A stretch of DNA of 46,209 nt from an uncultured bacterium (GCA_938028835.1 CALIMJ010000016.1:1-46209); one strand, 5' to 3'; positions 32,972 through 43,332 are shown, counted from the stretch's first letter. Notes: a model not told the origin generated them from the sequence alone. Translations and numbers: made by a program.

Positions 32972-33805
32972 TTACTCCTTCAGCGCGCCCGTCAGGGCCG
33001 CCACGTAGTGCTCCACGAAGAACGAGTACGCCACCGCTACGGGCACGGATCCCAGCAGGGCGCCGGCCATGAGGGGACCCCACTGGAACACGTCCCCTGT
33101 CACCAGTTCGGTGGCCAGTCCCACGGGGACCGTCTTCTGGTCCGTGGAGGACAGGAAGACGAGGGCGTACAGGTACTCGTTCCAAGAAAGGGTGAACGCG
33201 AAGATCAAGCAGGACAGGATGCCCGGCAGCGCGAGGGGGAACGTCACGTACCGCATGACCTGGACCCGGCTGGCCCCGTCCACCCGCGCACAGTCCTCCA
33301 GCTCCTGGGGGAGGGTCCGGAAGTAGCCCAGCAGCAGCCACACGCAGAAGGGTACCAGGAACGTGGGGTAGGTGAGCACCAGCGCCGCGGGCCGATCCCA
33401 CAGGCCCAGGGCGGACACGATGCGGCTCAGGGGGATGAACAGGATCACGGGCGGCACCAGGTACGTGAGGAAGAGGGTAATGCCCAGAGCGCCCGAACCC
33501 CGGAAGCGCAGCCGCCCGATCGCGTAGGCGGCCAGCAGGCTGGCGGCCAGGGACAGCGCGGTGGCGCCCACGGAGATCATCAGGGTGTTGCGCATCCAGG
33601 GCAGGAAGTGGGTGTCCCACAACAGCCGGCGCACGTGATCCAGGGTGGGCGTCCAGGTCCAAAGGGGGTTGAGGGCCAGGTTGTAGAGGTCCCGGTTGGG
33701 CTTCAGGGCGGTGACCAGCATCCAGTAGAAGGGGAACAGCAGGAAGACCAGAAAAGCGGCCAGGGGGAGCTGGAACGTTAAAAGCCTCGCCACCGTGCGG
33801 CTCAC
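32972..33805 (-). CDS. Sugar-type ABC transporter permease (MalG-like)
   Basis: A 277-residue membrane protein with six helices, beginning with [20 protein letters not shown], containing [18 protein letters not shown] and the docking loop [20 protein letters not shown], then [15 protein letters not shown]. This is the MalG/UgpE-type partner of the next gene product. The GTG at 33805 lies one base after the upstream permease stop (TGACGTG), so the two are translationally coupled; the frame reaching 33940 is rejected. No ATPase gene is present in this set. The substrate is unknown. Confidence 0.92.
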   Translation of the reverse strand: MSRTVARLLTFQLPLAAFLVFLLFPFYWMLVTALKPNRDLYNLALNPLWTWTPTLDHVRRLLWDTHFLPWMRNTLMISVGATALSLAASLLAAYAIGRLRFRGSGALGITLFLTYLVPPVILFIPLSRIVSALGLWDRPAALVLTYPTFLVPFCVWLLLGYFRTLPQELEDCARVDGASRVQVMRYVTFPLALPGILSCLIFAFTLSWNEYLYALVFLSSTDQKTVPVGLATELVTGDVFQWGPLMAGALLGSVPVAVAYSFFVEHYVAALTGALKE

Positions 33806-33806
33806 G

Positions 33807-34733
33807 TCAGTCCTCCCGCCGCAGGGCCCGGTACGCCAGGGCCACGCACGCCACCAGGACCGGCAGCACGAACACCGCCACCGCGGCCCCCTCGCCGAGG
33901 AAGCCGCCCTGGACGGCCCGCTGGTAGGCCAGGGTGCCAAATAGGTGCGTAGCGTTGGCAGGCCCTCCCTTCGTGACGATCCAGATGAGCTGGAAGTCGC
34001 CCACCGTCATGATGGTGCTGAACACCGTGACCACCACTGAGACCGGCACCAGAAGCGGCCAGGTGATCCACCGGAAGCGGGCCCACGGCCCCGCCCCGTC
34101 CATCGCCGCGGCCTCGTACAGTTCCCGGGGGACCGTCTGCAGGCCCGCCAGGAGGCCGATGGCGAAGAAGGGTACCCCCCGCCACACGTTGGCCGCGATC
34201 AGGGACGCCCGGGCCAGGTTCGGGTCCCCCAGGTAGTTGATGGACCGGTCCACCAGCCCCGCCGCCCGCAGCATCCACGTGAGGACGCTGAACTGGCTGT
34301 CGTAGATCCAGTAGAAGACGAGAGCCGACAGGGAGGTGGGCACGATCCACGGCAGCAGCATGGCCGCCCGCACGAACCGTTTGCCCCGGAACTCCCGGTC
34401 CACCAGGAGGGCCAGGGCGAAGCCCAGCACGAACTTCAGCACCACCGCCACGCCCGCGTACAAGAGGGTGTTCAGCACCGCGAGGCGGAACACCCCGTCC
34501 CCGACCAGGTACCGGAAGTTCTCCAGCCCCACGAACCGGCCCGGGTTGGCGATGCGGCTGTCGGTGAGGCTGAGCCAGACGCCCAGCAGGAAGGGGTAGG
34601 CCAGGAAGGCACCCAGCAGGGCTACGGCGGGGGCCACCATGGCCCATCCCAGGGCCTCCCGGCTCTCCAGGAGGCTGCCCACCGCGGCGCGCCGCGCGGC
34701 CGCCCGCGGGAGGCTGGCCTCCAGCCGGTCCAT
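33807..34733 (-). CDS. Sugar-type ABC transporter permease (MalF-like)
   Basis: A 308-residue membrane protein. After a 28-residue cytoplasmic start it has AMVAPAVALLGAFLAYPFLL, the first helix typical of MalF/UgpA-type permeases, MLLPWIVPTSLSALVFYWIY, and the docking loop LYEAAAMDGAGPWARFRWIT, then TKGGPANATHLFGTLAY. The ATG at 34733 lies one base after the binding-protein stop. It is the middle gene of a three-gene transporter set located between leuB and ilvD. Confidence 0.92.
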   Translation of the reverse strand: MDRLEASLPRAAARRAAVGSLLESREALGWAMVAPAVALLGAFLAYPFLLGVWLSLTDSRIANPGRFVGLENFRYLVGDGVFRLAVLNTLLYAGVAVVLKFVLGFALALLVDREFRGKRFVRAAMLLPWIVPTSLSALVFYWIYDSQFSVLTWMLRAAGLVDRSINYLGDPNLARASLIAANVWRGVPFFAIGLLAGLQTVPRELYEAAAMDGAGPWARFRWITWPLLVPVSVVVTVFSTIMTVGDFQLIWIVTKGGPANATHLFGTLAYQRAVQGGFLGEGAAVAVFVLPVLVACVALAYRALRRED

Positions 34734-34734
34734 G

Positions 34735-36087
34735 CTAGCTGCGGTAGATGCGCCGCAACCGATCCTCCGCAGCCCGGATGGCGTCCCGCACGCTGCGGCG
34801 GCCGGTGCAGGCGTCCGCGAACATGTCCACGATGACGAACTCGGCCAGGGCCCGGGCGGCCTCCGGCCCCGGCCGCCCCGCGTACGAGTGCGGCAGCATC
34901 CGGGCCACCGCGTCCCGGAACGGCAGGTGCTTCGGGTCCGCCCGCCACACCGCTAGGTCCGTGTACGCCTTCAGGGGGTGGGAGACGTAGCCCAGCATCC
35001 CGTTGATCCACCGGCCGTACTGGGTGTCCTCCATGATCCACCGCAGGAATTCCTTCGCCGCGTTGGGGTAGCGGGTGTAGTTGAAGATGTACGCCTGGCT
35101 GAAGAGGTGGAGTTCCGTAGGCCGTCCGACGGGACCCACCGGGAAGAAGGCGTGGTTCATGTCGCGGGCGATCTCCGGGAAGTCGTTCTTCGCGGCGAAG
35201 TAGATGCTGATGCCGTTGTTGGTGAGGGAGACCTCGCCGGCCAGGAAGGCCCGGTTGTTGTGCGGGTCCAGCCAGCCCGCCACGCCGGGGATCATGGTCT
35301 CGTACAGAGCCCGGGCGTATTCCAGGGCGTTGGCGGTCTCCGGGGAGTTGATGGTGATGGTCCGGTTGTCGGGCGCCACCGCCCGTCCCCCGAAGGCCCA
35401 CAGGCACCAGTGCACCCAGGTGTTGCCGTCGCCTACTGCCTTGCCCAAGGCGAACCCCGTCGGGTGTCCGCGGGCCTTGAGGGCGCGGCATAGGCGCAGG
35501 AACTCGTCGGTGGTCTTGGGGAACCGGGCGGGGTCGGGGTCGAAGCCTGCCTCCCGGACCCACGAGATGCGGTAGTTCAGGGCCACGCCCGGTGCGCCGA
35601 TGGGGATGGCGATCCACGCGTTGCGCTGCGGGCTGTAGCCGTACTGCGGGCAGACGTCGAACCAGCCGCCGTACTTGCGGCCCAGGTACTGGGCCAGGTC
35701 CGTCACCGGAACCAGCTTGTCCGCCCACAGGTGGGGCTCGTCGAAGAACCCGATCACGATGTCCGGACCGCTGCCCACGTTGGCGGCGGCCGCCGCCTTC
35801 GGCTGCACGTCCGTCCACGTCTCGTACTCCACGCGCACGGGGACCCCGGTCCGCTGGGTGAACCGTGCCGCGTTCTCCTCGAAGAGGGGCCGGTCCGTGG
35901 TCACGAACTGGGACCACCGCAGGACCCGGAGGCTGGCGCCCCGCTCCACGGGGAACGTCAGCTCCTGGGCCTCCGAGGCCCTGCGGCCTGCCTCCAGGCC
36001 CCAGGCGGACAGCGCCAGGGCCGAAGCCGCCCGGGCACTGTCCTTCAGGAAACGACGTCGGGTAACCCGTTCGAGCCGGTGACGCAT
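34735..36087 (-). CDS. Tat-exported sugar-type ABC transporter solute-binding protein
   Basis: A 450-residue exported protein. The N-terminus carries a twin-arginine motif, TRRRFLK at 9-15, followed by a moderately hydrophobic stretch and an A-x-A-like end around SEAQE, so export in the folded state is likely. The mature part is an SBP_bac_1-type binding protein: LRVLRWSQFVTTDRPLFEEN, GSGPDIVIGFFDEPHLW, APGVALNYRISWVREAGFDP and AAKEFLRWIMEDTQYGRW. GGGGGAGG precedes the ATG. It starts 67 bases after leuB on the same strand. The solute is unknown; binding-protein genes of this type serve carbohydrates and polyols. Confidence 0.88.
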   Translation of the reverse strand: MRHRLERVTRRRFLKDSARAASALALSAWGLEAGRRASEAQELTFPVERGASLRVLRWSQFVTTDRPLFEENAARFTQRTGVPVRVEYETWTDVQPKAAAAANVGSGPDIVIGFFDEPHLWADKLVPVTDLAQYLGRKYGGWFDVCPQYGYSPQRNAWIAIPIGAPGVALNYRISWVREAGFDPDPARFPKTTDEFLRLCRALKARGHPTGFALGKAVGDGNTWVHWCLWAFGGRAVAPDNRTITINSPETANALEYARALYETMIPGVAGWLDPHNNRAFLAGEVSLTNNGISIYFAAKNDFPEIARDMNHAFFPVGPVGRPTELHLFSQAYIFNYTRYPNAAKEFLRWIMEDTQYGRWINGMLGYVSHPLKAYTDLAVWRADPKHLPFRDAVARMLPHSYAGRPGPEAARALAEFVIVDMFADACTGRRSVRDAIRAAEDRLRRIYRS

Positions 36088-36154
36088 GACCCTCCCCCCT
36101 CGAGAGCGGGTTTCGGGACGCAGCGTGGTCCCGGCCCGGGATTCGGTGCGGGGT

Positions 36155-37210
36155 TCAGGTTTCCCTGCCGAGGACGCGCTCGGCCACCGCGTCCCCCACC
36201 TCCCGGGTCCCGAAGCCGCCTCCCAGGTCCGGGGTGGTGGTGCCCTCCCGCACCACCTCCCGCACCGCCTCCTCCACGGCGCACGCTTCCTCCTCGAGCG
36301 CGAAGGAGTACCGGAGCATCAGGGCCGCGCTCAGAATCGCTCCCAGGGGGTTCGCGACCCCACGGCCCGCGATGTCGGGCGCGGAGCCGTGGACCGGCTC
36401 GTACAGAAACGGCGGGCGGTCCCCGAGGCTCGCGGAGGGGAGGATCCCGATGGAACCCACCACCGCCGCGGCTTCGTCACTCAGGATGTCCCCGAAGGTG
36501 TTCTCCGTGAGGATCACGTCGAAGGCCGTCGGCCGGCGCACCAGTTGCATGGCACAGGTGTCCACCAACATGTGCTCCACCGTCACGTCCGGGAACTCCT
36601 CGCTCACGCGGGTCACCACCTCACGCCACAGGCGCGAGGTCTCCAGCACGTTGGCCTTGTCCACGGAGTGCACCCGCCGCCGCCGCGCCTGGGCCGCACG
36701 GAAGGCCACCCGGGCCACCCGCTCCACCTCCTCCGCGGTGTACGCCATGGTGTCTACCGCCTGTCGGGCGTCGCGGCGTTTGGGCTTGCCGAAGTACAGT
36801 CCTCCCGTGAGCTCGCGGACGATGAGGAAGTCGGTCCCCCGCACCACCTCGGGGCGCAGGGGCGATGCGGCCTCTAGGCCTTCCAGCAAGGCGGCGGGCC
36901 TCAGGTTCGCGTACACCCCTAGCTCGTAGCGCAGCGCCAGCAGCCCGGCTTCCGGACGGACCGGCCCGTGGTCCCAGCGGGGACCTCCCACCGCCCCCAG
37001 CAGGACGGCGTCGCACTCCCGCAGGGCCTCTCGGGTCGCAGCCGGAAACGGGTCGCCGTACCGGTCGAGGGCGCCGCCGCCAATGGCCTCGGTCCGGTAG
37101 GCGAAGCGGTGTCCGTAGCGCTGGGCCACCGCATCCAGCACCCGGACCGCCTGCTCCACCACCTCCGGGCCAATCCCGTCGCCGGGCAGGAGGAGGATGC
37201 GTGCGTCCAC
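36155..37210 (-). CDS. leuB: 3-Isopropylmalate dehydrogenase
   Basis: A 351-residue NAD-dependent decarboxylating dehydrogenase of leucine synthesis; with LeuCD it can also serve the citramalate route to 2-ketobutyrate. Signatures: [58 protein letters not shown], and [20 protein letters not shown] with [20 protein letters not shown] near the C-terminus. All substrate arginines and the Asp metal ligands of the family appear to be present. The GTG at 37210 has no clear ribosome site of its own and starts 3 bases after the stop of a 38-residue ORF, so its translation probably depends on that ORF. Confidence 0.96.
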   Translation of the reverse strand: MDARILLLPGDGIGPEVVEQAVRVLDAVAQRYGHRFAYRTEAIGGGALDRYGDPFPAATREALRECDAVLLGAVGGPRWDHGPVRPEAGLLALRYELGVYANLRPAALLEGLEAASPLRPEVVRGTDFLIVRELTGGLYFGKPKRRDARQAVDTMAYTAEEVERVARVAFRAAQARRRRVHSVDKANVLETSRLWREVVTRVSEEFPDVTVEHMLVDTCAMQLVRRPTAFDVILTENTFGDILSDEAAAVVGSIGILPSASLGDRPPFLYEPVHGSAPDIAGRGVANPLGAILSAALMLRYSFALEEEACAVEEAVREVVREGTTTPDLGGGFGTREVGDAVAERVLGRET

Positions 37211-37213
37211 CGG

Positions 37214-37330
37214 TCAGTACATCTGCTGGATGCAGGCGATGGTCCAGCGTTCCTCGTCCGGCTCCGGGGTGGGCGCCTGCAACAGCCGGTCCAGCTCCGC
37301 CTCCAGTTCCTGCCTGCGGGCCTCCTCCAT
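37214..37330 (-). CDS. Small 38-residue ORF coupled to leuB
   Basis: A short open frame between cimA and leuB. It starts at ATG 37330 with a strong GGAGGGAG site seven bases upstream, just after the cimA stop, and ends with TGA three bases before the leuB GTG. The product starts MEEARRQELEAELDRLL, which should form a charged helix, and ends RWTIACIQQMY. It has no membrane segment and no run of Leu, Ile or Val codons, so it is not a classic attenuation peptide. It may be a real small protein or a translational-coupling device for leuB. I know of no family match. Confidence 0.6.
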   Translation of the reverse strand: MEEARRQELEAELDRLLQAPTPEPDEERWTIACIQQMY

Positions 37331-37342
37331 CGCGTCTCCCTC

Positions 37343-38941
37343 CTACCCGCCGTCTGCGCCCGTCACCGCGGCCCGCAAACGCCGGCCGCGGGACCGCCAC
37401 AGGGCGTAGCTCAGGCTGTCCACCAGCGCCAGCCAGCTGGCCTCCACCACGTTCTCCGACACCCCCACCGTCTCCCACTGGTCCTGGCCGTCCGTGGTCT
37501 GGATCAACACCCGCACCCGCGCGGCGGTGGCCGCCTCCGCGTTCAGCACCCGCACCTTGTAGTCCACCAGCCGGATGCTGCGCAGCTCGGGGTAGAAGCG
37601 CTCCAGGGCCTTGCGGAGGGCTTGGTCCAGGGCGTGCACCGGACCGTTACCCTCCGCCGCGGTGTGCTCCTCCGTGCCATCTACCCGGACCCGGACGGTG
37701 GCCTCCGCCCAGGTGCGGTCCTCCGTGCGGTGCACCACGACCAGGAACGGTCCGGCCTCGAACCCGTCGTCCCACTCGCCCAACAGCCGCCGCGCCAGCA
37801 GCTCGAAGGAGGCGTCCGCGCCCTCGAACTGGTAGCCCGTGTACTCCAGCCACTTGACCCGCTCGAGGATCTGCTGCGTGGACGGGCTGGCGGGGTCCAG
37901 GGAAAGGCCCAGCTCCTCCGCCTTGCTGAGGATGTTGGACCGTCCCGACAGGTCGGAGACCACGAAGCGCCGACGGTTGCCCACCGTGGAAGGGTCTACG
38001 TGCTCGTAGGTGGCCGGGTCCTGGCGGACCGCCGCCACGTGGATTCCGCCCTTGTGGGCGAAGGCGTTGCGCCCCACGTAGGGCTGGTAGTCGTCGGGGG
38101 GACGGTTCGCCAGCTCGGCTACGAAGTGGCTCAGGTGGCTGAGCCGCCCCAGGCCTCCGGGGACCAGGCATTCGTACCCCAGTTTGAGCACCAGGTTGGG
38201 GACCAGCACGCACAGGTCCGCGTTCCCGCACCGCTCCCCGTAGCCGTTCACGGTCCCCTGCACGTGCACGCAGCCGGCCCGGACCGCCTCCACGGCGTTC
38301 GCCACCGCGCAGCCCGCGTCGTTGTGGGTGTGGACGCCGAGGGGAACCGTGACGGCCTCTCGCACCCGCCGCACCACGGGGCCGATCTGGTGCGGCAGGC
38401 TGCCGCCGTTGGTGTCGCACAGCACGATCCGGTCCGCCCCGGCTTCCTCCGCCGCCCGCAGGGTCTGCAGGGCGTAGTCGGGGTTGGCCCGGAAGCCGTC
38501 GAAGAAGTGCTCCGCGTCGTAGATCACCTTCCGCCCCTGCCCCTTCAGGAACCGGACGGAGTCCGCCACCATCCGCAGGTTCTCCTCCAGGGACGTCCGG
38601 AGGGCCACCCGTACGTGCAGGTCCCAGCTCTTTCCGACCAGCGCCACCCACTCGGTCTGGGCGTCCAGGAGCGTGAGGAGGTTGGTGTCCAGGTGGGCGG
38701 CCACCTCTGCCCGGCGGGTGCTGCCGAAGGCTACGATCCGGGCGTGCCGCCACGGGGTGTGGGCAGCCCGACGGAAGAACTCCAGGTCCCGGGGGTTGCT
38801 GCCGGGCCAGCCGCCCTCCACGAAGTCCACCCCCACCTCGTCGAGGGCGCGGGCACACCGCAGCTTGTCCTCCAGGGAGAACTCCACGTCCGCGCCCTGG
38901 GTCCCGTCCCGCAGGGTGGTGTCGTACACCTCCACCCGCAT
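37343..38941 (-). CDS. cimA: (R)-Citramalate synthase
   Basis: A 532-residue acyltransferase of the DRE-TIM metallolyase family that condenses acetyl-CoA with pyruvate to citramalate, feeding isoleucine synthesis without threonine. The start VYDTTLRDGTQGADVEFS (DTTLRDGTQ at 7-15) and FVEGGWPGSNPRD distinguish CimA from LeuA, which has EQSPG. LGVHTHNDAGCAVANAVEAV carries the metal histidines, and GGIHVAAVRQDPATYEHVDP is typical of CimA. The C-terminal third is the regulatory domain shared with LeuA. The ATG at 38941 shares one base with the leuD stop. The frame continuing to 39133 is a shadow of leuD. Confidence 0.93.
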   Translation of the reverse strand: MRVEVYDTTLRDGTQGADVEFSLEDKLRCARALDEVGVDFVEGGWPGSNPRDLEFFRRAAHTPWRHARIVAFGSTRRAEVAAHLDTNLLTLLDAQTEWVALVGKSWDLHVRVALRTSLEENLRMVADSVRFLKGQGRKVIYDAEHFFDGFRANPDYALQTLRAAEEAGADRIVLCDTNGGSLPHQIGPVVRRVREAVTVPLGVHTHNDAGCAVANAVEAVRAGCVHVQGTVNGYGERCGNADLCVLVPNLVLKLGYECLVPGGLGRLSHLSHFVAELANRPPDDYQPYVGRNAFAHKGGIHVAAVRQDPATYEHVDPSTVGNRRRFVVSDLSGRSNILSKAEELGLSLDPASPSTQQILERVKWLEYTGYQFEGADASFELLARRLLGEWDDGFEAGPFLVVVHRTEDRTWAEATVRVRVDGTEEHTAAEGNGPVHALDQALRKALERFYPELRSIRLVDYKVRVLNAEAATAARVRVLIQTTDGQDQWETVGVSENVVEASWLALVDSLSYALWRSRGRRLRAAVTGADGG

Positions 38942-39444
38942 CAGGACGCCTCCCGTCCCAGTCTGCGCCGCACGTACGGGATGATGCCGCCCAGCTGCGT
39001 GAGCTCCTGCATGAAGGGCGGGATGGGCTTCGCCCGGTACAACTCCCCGCGGGTGAGGTCGCGGATCTCCCCCGTCTGGGGGTCGATCTCCAGCTCGTCC
39101 CCGTCCTGCACCGCCCGGCTCGCCTCCGGGCACTCCAGCAGCAGCAGGCCGTTGTTGAAGGCGTTGCGGTAGAAGATGCGGGCGTAGGAGGCCGCGACCA
39201 CCGCCGCCACCCCGGCACCCACCAGGGCGAGAGGAGCGTGCTCCCGGGAGCTGCCCTGTCCGAAGTTCTCTCCCGCCACCAGCACGTCGCCGGGCCGGAT
39301 GCGCTGGCGCAACCCGGGATCCAGGTCCTCGAAGAGGTGTTCGCCCAGCTTGACGGGGTCGGTGGTCACCAGGTACCGCCCCGCGATGATGAGGTCGGTG
39401 TCGATGTGGTCTCCAACCTTGTGGGCCCTACCCCGGATCGCCAT
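38941..39444 (-). CDS. leuD: 3-Isopropylmalate dehydratase, small subunit
   Basis: A 167-residue subunit that completes the aconitase-like LeuCD isomerase. HKVGDHIDTDLIIAGRYLVT at the N-terminus and ENFGQGSSREHAPLALVGAG are diagnostic of the small subunit, and YARIFYRNAFNNGLLLLECP follows. Length is typical of the bacterial/archaeal short type. AGGAGGTCGGCC precedes the ATG at 39444; longer frames read through leuC. LeuCD acts on isopropylmalate and probably also on citramalate made by the adjacent cimA. Confidence 0.95.
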   Translation of the reverse strand: MAIRGRAHKVGDHIDTDLIIAGRYLVTTDPVKLGEHLFEDLDPGLRQRIRPGDVLVAGENFGQGSSREHAPLALVGAGVAAVVAASYARIFYRNAFNNGLLLLECPEASRAVQDGDELEIDPQTGEIRDLTRGELYRAKPIPPFMQELTQLGGIIPYVRRRLGREAS

Positions 39445-39455
39445 GGCCGACCTCC

Positions 39456-40736
39456 TCACACCCGCGCCGGTTCCCGCACCACCTCGTCGGGGTGCACCAG
39501 CTTGCCCGCCACCGCGGCGGCAGCGGCCACCGCGGCGTTCGAGAGGTACACCCTGCTGCCCCGGTGGCCCATGCGCCCGATGAAGTTGCGACTGCTGGTG
39601 GACACGCATACCTCCCCGTCTGCGAGCACGCCCATGTGCCCGCCGATGCAGGGCCCGCAGGTGGGCGTGGAGACCGCAGCCCCCGCATCCAGGAACACTT
39701 GGATGAGCCCCTCCTCCAGCGCCTGGCGGTAGATCCGGGGGGTGGCCGGGATGACCAGGAGCCGCACGTCCGGGTGCACCCTGCGGCCCGCCAGCACCCG
39801 CGCCGCCTGGCGGAGGTCCTCGATGCGCCCGTTGGTACACGTGCCGATGAAGCACTGATCCACCCGGACCCCGGTGACCTCCGTGACGGGCACCACGTTA
39901 GCCGGCGAGGACGGCGCGCTCACCACGGGCTGCATGTCCGTGACGTCGTACTCGTGCACCGCGGCGTAGGAGGCGTCCGGGTCGCTGTACACGGGCTGGA
40001 AGGGGCGCCGGGCCCGGGGGCGGATCCACTCCAGGACCGCTTCGTCGGGCTCCATGATCCCGTTCTTGGCCCCGGCCTCCACCGCCATGTTGGTGATGGA
40101 GAAGCGCTCGTCCATGGACAGCTGCTGCAGCACGGGGCCTGCGAACTCCATGGCCGCGTACCGTGCCCCGTCCACCCCGATGTCGCCGATGATGCGGAGG
40201 ACCAAGTCCTTGCCCGTCACCCACCGGGGCAGGGTCCCGCGGAACACGAACCGCAGGGTGGGCGGCACCCGGAACCACAGACGCCCAGTGGCCATGGCGG
40301 CGGCGAGGTCCGAGCTCCCCACCCCGGTGGCGAACGCCCCCAGGGCCCCATGGTTGCAGGTGTGGGAGTCCGCCCCCACGAACAGCTCCCCGGGCGCCAC
40401 GAACCCCTCCTCCGCCAGGAGCACGTGGGCGATGCCCGCCCGCCCCACGTCGTAGAAGTGGGGTAGGCCGTGCTTGCGGACGAACTCCCGGGTGATCCGA
40501 CACTGCTCCGCGGACGCGATGTCCTTGCTGGGCGAGTAGTGGTCCAGGACGAAGGCGACCCGGTCCGGGTCGAACACGCGATCCACACCGATCCGCTCAA
40601 ACTGTTGGATGGCGAGGGGCGCGGTGATGTCGTTGGCGAACAGCATGTCCACCCGGCACTCCACCAGATCCCCCGGCTCCACCTTCGCAAGGTCCGCGTG
40701 CGACGCCAGGATCTTTTCCGTGATGGTCATCCCCAT
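39456..40736 (-). CDS. leuC: 3-Isopropylmalate dehydratase, large subunit
   Basis: A 426-residue 4Fe-4S subunit of the isomerase. The start MGMTITEKILASHADLAKVE is that of the LeuC subtype of about 420 residues. Cluster cysteines are visible in FIGTCTNGR and in CGPCIGGHMG, and GADSHTCNHGALGAFATGVG and SSRNFIGRMGHRGSRVYLSN carry active-site residues. The ATG at 40736 follows GAGGGAG; a second ATG two codons later is also possible. Eleven bases separate it from leuD. This subtype has relaxed substrate use in some archaea and bacteria, which suits a dual role in leucine and citramalate pathways. Confidence 0.96.
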   Translation of the reverse strand: MGMTITEKILASHADLAKVEPGDLVECRVDMLFANDITAPLAIQQFERIGVDRVFDPDRVAFVLDHYSPSKDIASAEQCRITREFVRKHGLPHFYDVGRAGIAHVLLAEEGFVAPGELFVGADSHTCNHGALGAFATGVGSSDLAAAMATGRLWFRVPPTLRFVFRGTLPRWVTGKDLVLRIIGDIGVDGARYAAMEFAGPVLQQLSMDERFSITNMAVEAGAKNGIMEPDEAVLEWIRPRARRPFQPVYSDPDASYAAVHEYDVTDMQPVVSAPSSPANVVPVTEVTGVRVDQCFIGTCTNGRIEDLRQAARVLAGRRVHPDVRLLVIPATPRIYRQALEEGLIQVFLDAGAAVSTPTCGPCIGGHMGVLADGEVCVSTSSRNFIGRMGHRGSRVYLSNAAVAAAAAVAGKLVHPDEVVREPARV

Positions 40737-40760
40737 GGGATCTCCCTCGACCGGTCTGCG

Positions 40761-42296
40761 CTACAGTCCCGCGGGGACCGTCTCCGCGGGACGGGTCTCC
40801 GCCAGCTTGTTCAGAGCCGCCACGTAGGCCAAAGCGCTGGCCTCCAGGACGTCGGTGCTGCTGCCCCGGCCCGTGGCCACCCGGTCTCCCTCCTGCAGCC
40901 GGCACACGGCCTCGCCCAGGGCGTCGCTACCGCCCGTGGCAGACCGCAGGCTGTAGTCCAGGAGCCGGACCTGCCGGCCGGTGGCGGCGTTGATGGCCGC
41001 GAACAGGGCGTCCACGGGTCCATCCCCGCTGCTCTCGGCCACGTGGAGCTGGCCGGAGCGCTCCAGGCGGACCGCCGCGTGGGGCGGCTCGTCGTTGGCG
41101 GTGGTGACCCGGAAGGAGACCAGGCGGTACGTTTCGGGTGCCGCGGCGAACCCCTCCTGGACCAGGGCTACCAGGTCCCCCACTTCCACCCGCTTCTTCC
41201 GGTCACACAGGGCCTTGAACCGGGTGTACACCCGCTCCACTTCCTCCTCCGTGAGTTGGAAGCCCATCTGTTGGAGCGCGTGCACGAGCCCGTGGCGGCC
41301 GGAGTGCTTGCCCAGCACGAGTCGATTGGTGGGCACTCCCACGGACGCGGGGGTCATGATCTCGTAGGTCCGAGGGTCGCTGAGGACGCCGTGCTGGTGG
41401 ATGCCCGCCTCGTGGGCGAAGGCGTTGGCGCCCACGATGGCCTTGTTGGGCTGCACCTCCACCCCCGTGAGGGCGGACAGCAACCGGCTGGTGGGGTAGA
41501 TGCGGGTGGTGTCCACCCCTACCCGCAGGCCGAAAAGGTCCCGCCGGGTCACCAGGGCCATGATCACCTCTTCCAGGGCCGCGTTACCCGCCCGCTCCCC
41601 GATGCCGTTGATGGTGCCCTCCACCTGGCGCGCCCCCGCCTGCACGCCCGCCAGGGAGTTGGCCACCGCCATACCCAGGTCGTCGTGGCAGTGCACGCTC
41701 CAGACCACCCGGTCGGAGTTCGGCACCCGTTCCCGCACGGTGCGGATGAGGTTGGCGTACTCGTGGGGGACCGCGTACCCCACGGTGTCCGGGAGGTTGA
41801 TGACCGCGGCGCCCTCCCGGATGGCCGCCTCCACCACCCGGCACAGGAACTCCACGTCGGAGCGGGTGGCGTCCTCGCAGCTGAACTCCACCTCCGGGCA
41901 CAGGGAGCGGGCCAGCCGGACAGCCTGCCGGGCGGCCTCCAGCACCTCCTCCGGTCTCATCCGGAGCTTGCGCTCCATGTGGATGGGGGAGGTGGCGATG
42001 AAGGTGTGGATCCGGGGCCGTTCCGCCTCCCGTACCCCCTCCCAGCACACCTCGATGTCCTGCCGCTGCGCCCGGGCCAGGCCGCAGATCACCGGACCTC
42101 GCACCTCCCGGGCGATCAGCCGCACCGCCTCCAGATCTCCGGGCGAGGCGATGGGGAACCCGGCCTCGATCACGTCCACACCCAGGCGGGCCAGGGCCCG
42201 GGCCATCTCCAGCTTCTCCTGCACGGTCATGGAGAAGCCGGGGGACTGCTCCCCGTCCCGCAGGGTGGTGTCGAAGATGTAGACGCGGTCCGTCAC
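40761..42296 (-). CDS. leuA: 2-Isopropylmalate synthase
   Basis: A 511-residue enzyme that condenses acetyl-CoA with 2-ketoisovalerate, the committed step to leucine. IFDTTLRDGEQSPGFSM at 7-23, DVIEAGFPIASPGDLEAVRL, VHCHDDLGMAVANSLAGVQA (metal HxH) and GINERAGNAALEE-like IGERAGNAALEEVIMAL are the catalytic-barrel markers, and a C-terminal leucine-binding regulatory domain (from about residue 370) is present. The GTG at 42296 is preferred because GGAGGG lies seven bases upstream and the ilvC stop is one base before; an ATG at 42311 would overlap ilvC by 14 bases. Confidence 0.95.
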   Translation of the reverse strand: MTDRVYIFDTTLRDGEQSPGFSMTVQEKLEMARALARLGVDVIEAGFPIASPGDLEAVRLIAREVRGPVICGLARAQRQDIEVCWEGVREAERPRIHTFIATSPIHMERKLRMRPEEVLEAARQAVRLARSLCPEVEFSCEDATRSDVEFLCRVVEAAIREGAAVINLPDTVGYAVPHEYANLIRTVRERVPNSDRVVWSVHCHDDLGMAVANSLAGVQAGARQVEGTINGIGERAGNAALEEVIMALVTRRDLFGLRVGVDTTRIYPTSRLLSALTGVEVQPNKAIVGANAFAHEAGIHQHGVLSDPRTYEIMTPASVGVPTNRLVLGKHSGRHGLVHALQQMGFQLTEEEVERVYTRFKALCDRKKRVEVGDLVALVQEGFAAAPETYRLVSFRVTTANDEPPHAAVRLERSGQLHVAESSGDGPVDALFAAINAATGRQVRLLDYSLRSATGGSDALGEAVCRLQEGDRVATGRGSSTDVLEASALAYVAALNKLAETRPAETVPAGL

Positions 42297-42297
42297 C

Positions 42298-43332
<1,035 letters not shown>

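Noticed and set aside
31296-33662. Possible fusion of a permease fragment to IlvD
   Set aside because: The extra upstream frame is out of frame with the real permease and contains no permease motif; GTG 32957 with AAGGAGG gives a full-length IlvD.
36968-39172. A 734-codon plus-strand open frame opposite leuB, cimA and leuD
   Set aside because: It is a shadow of well-identified minus-strand genes; high GC removes stop codons, and the translation is low-complexity His/Gly/Val-rich with no domain.
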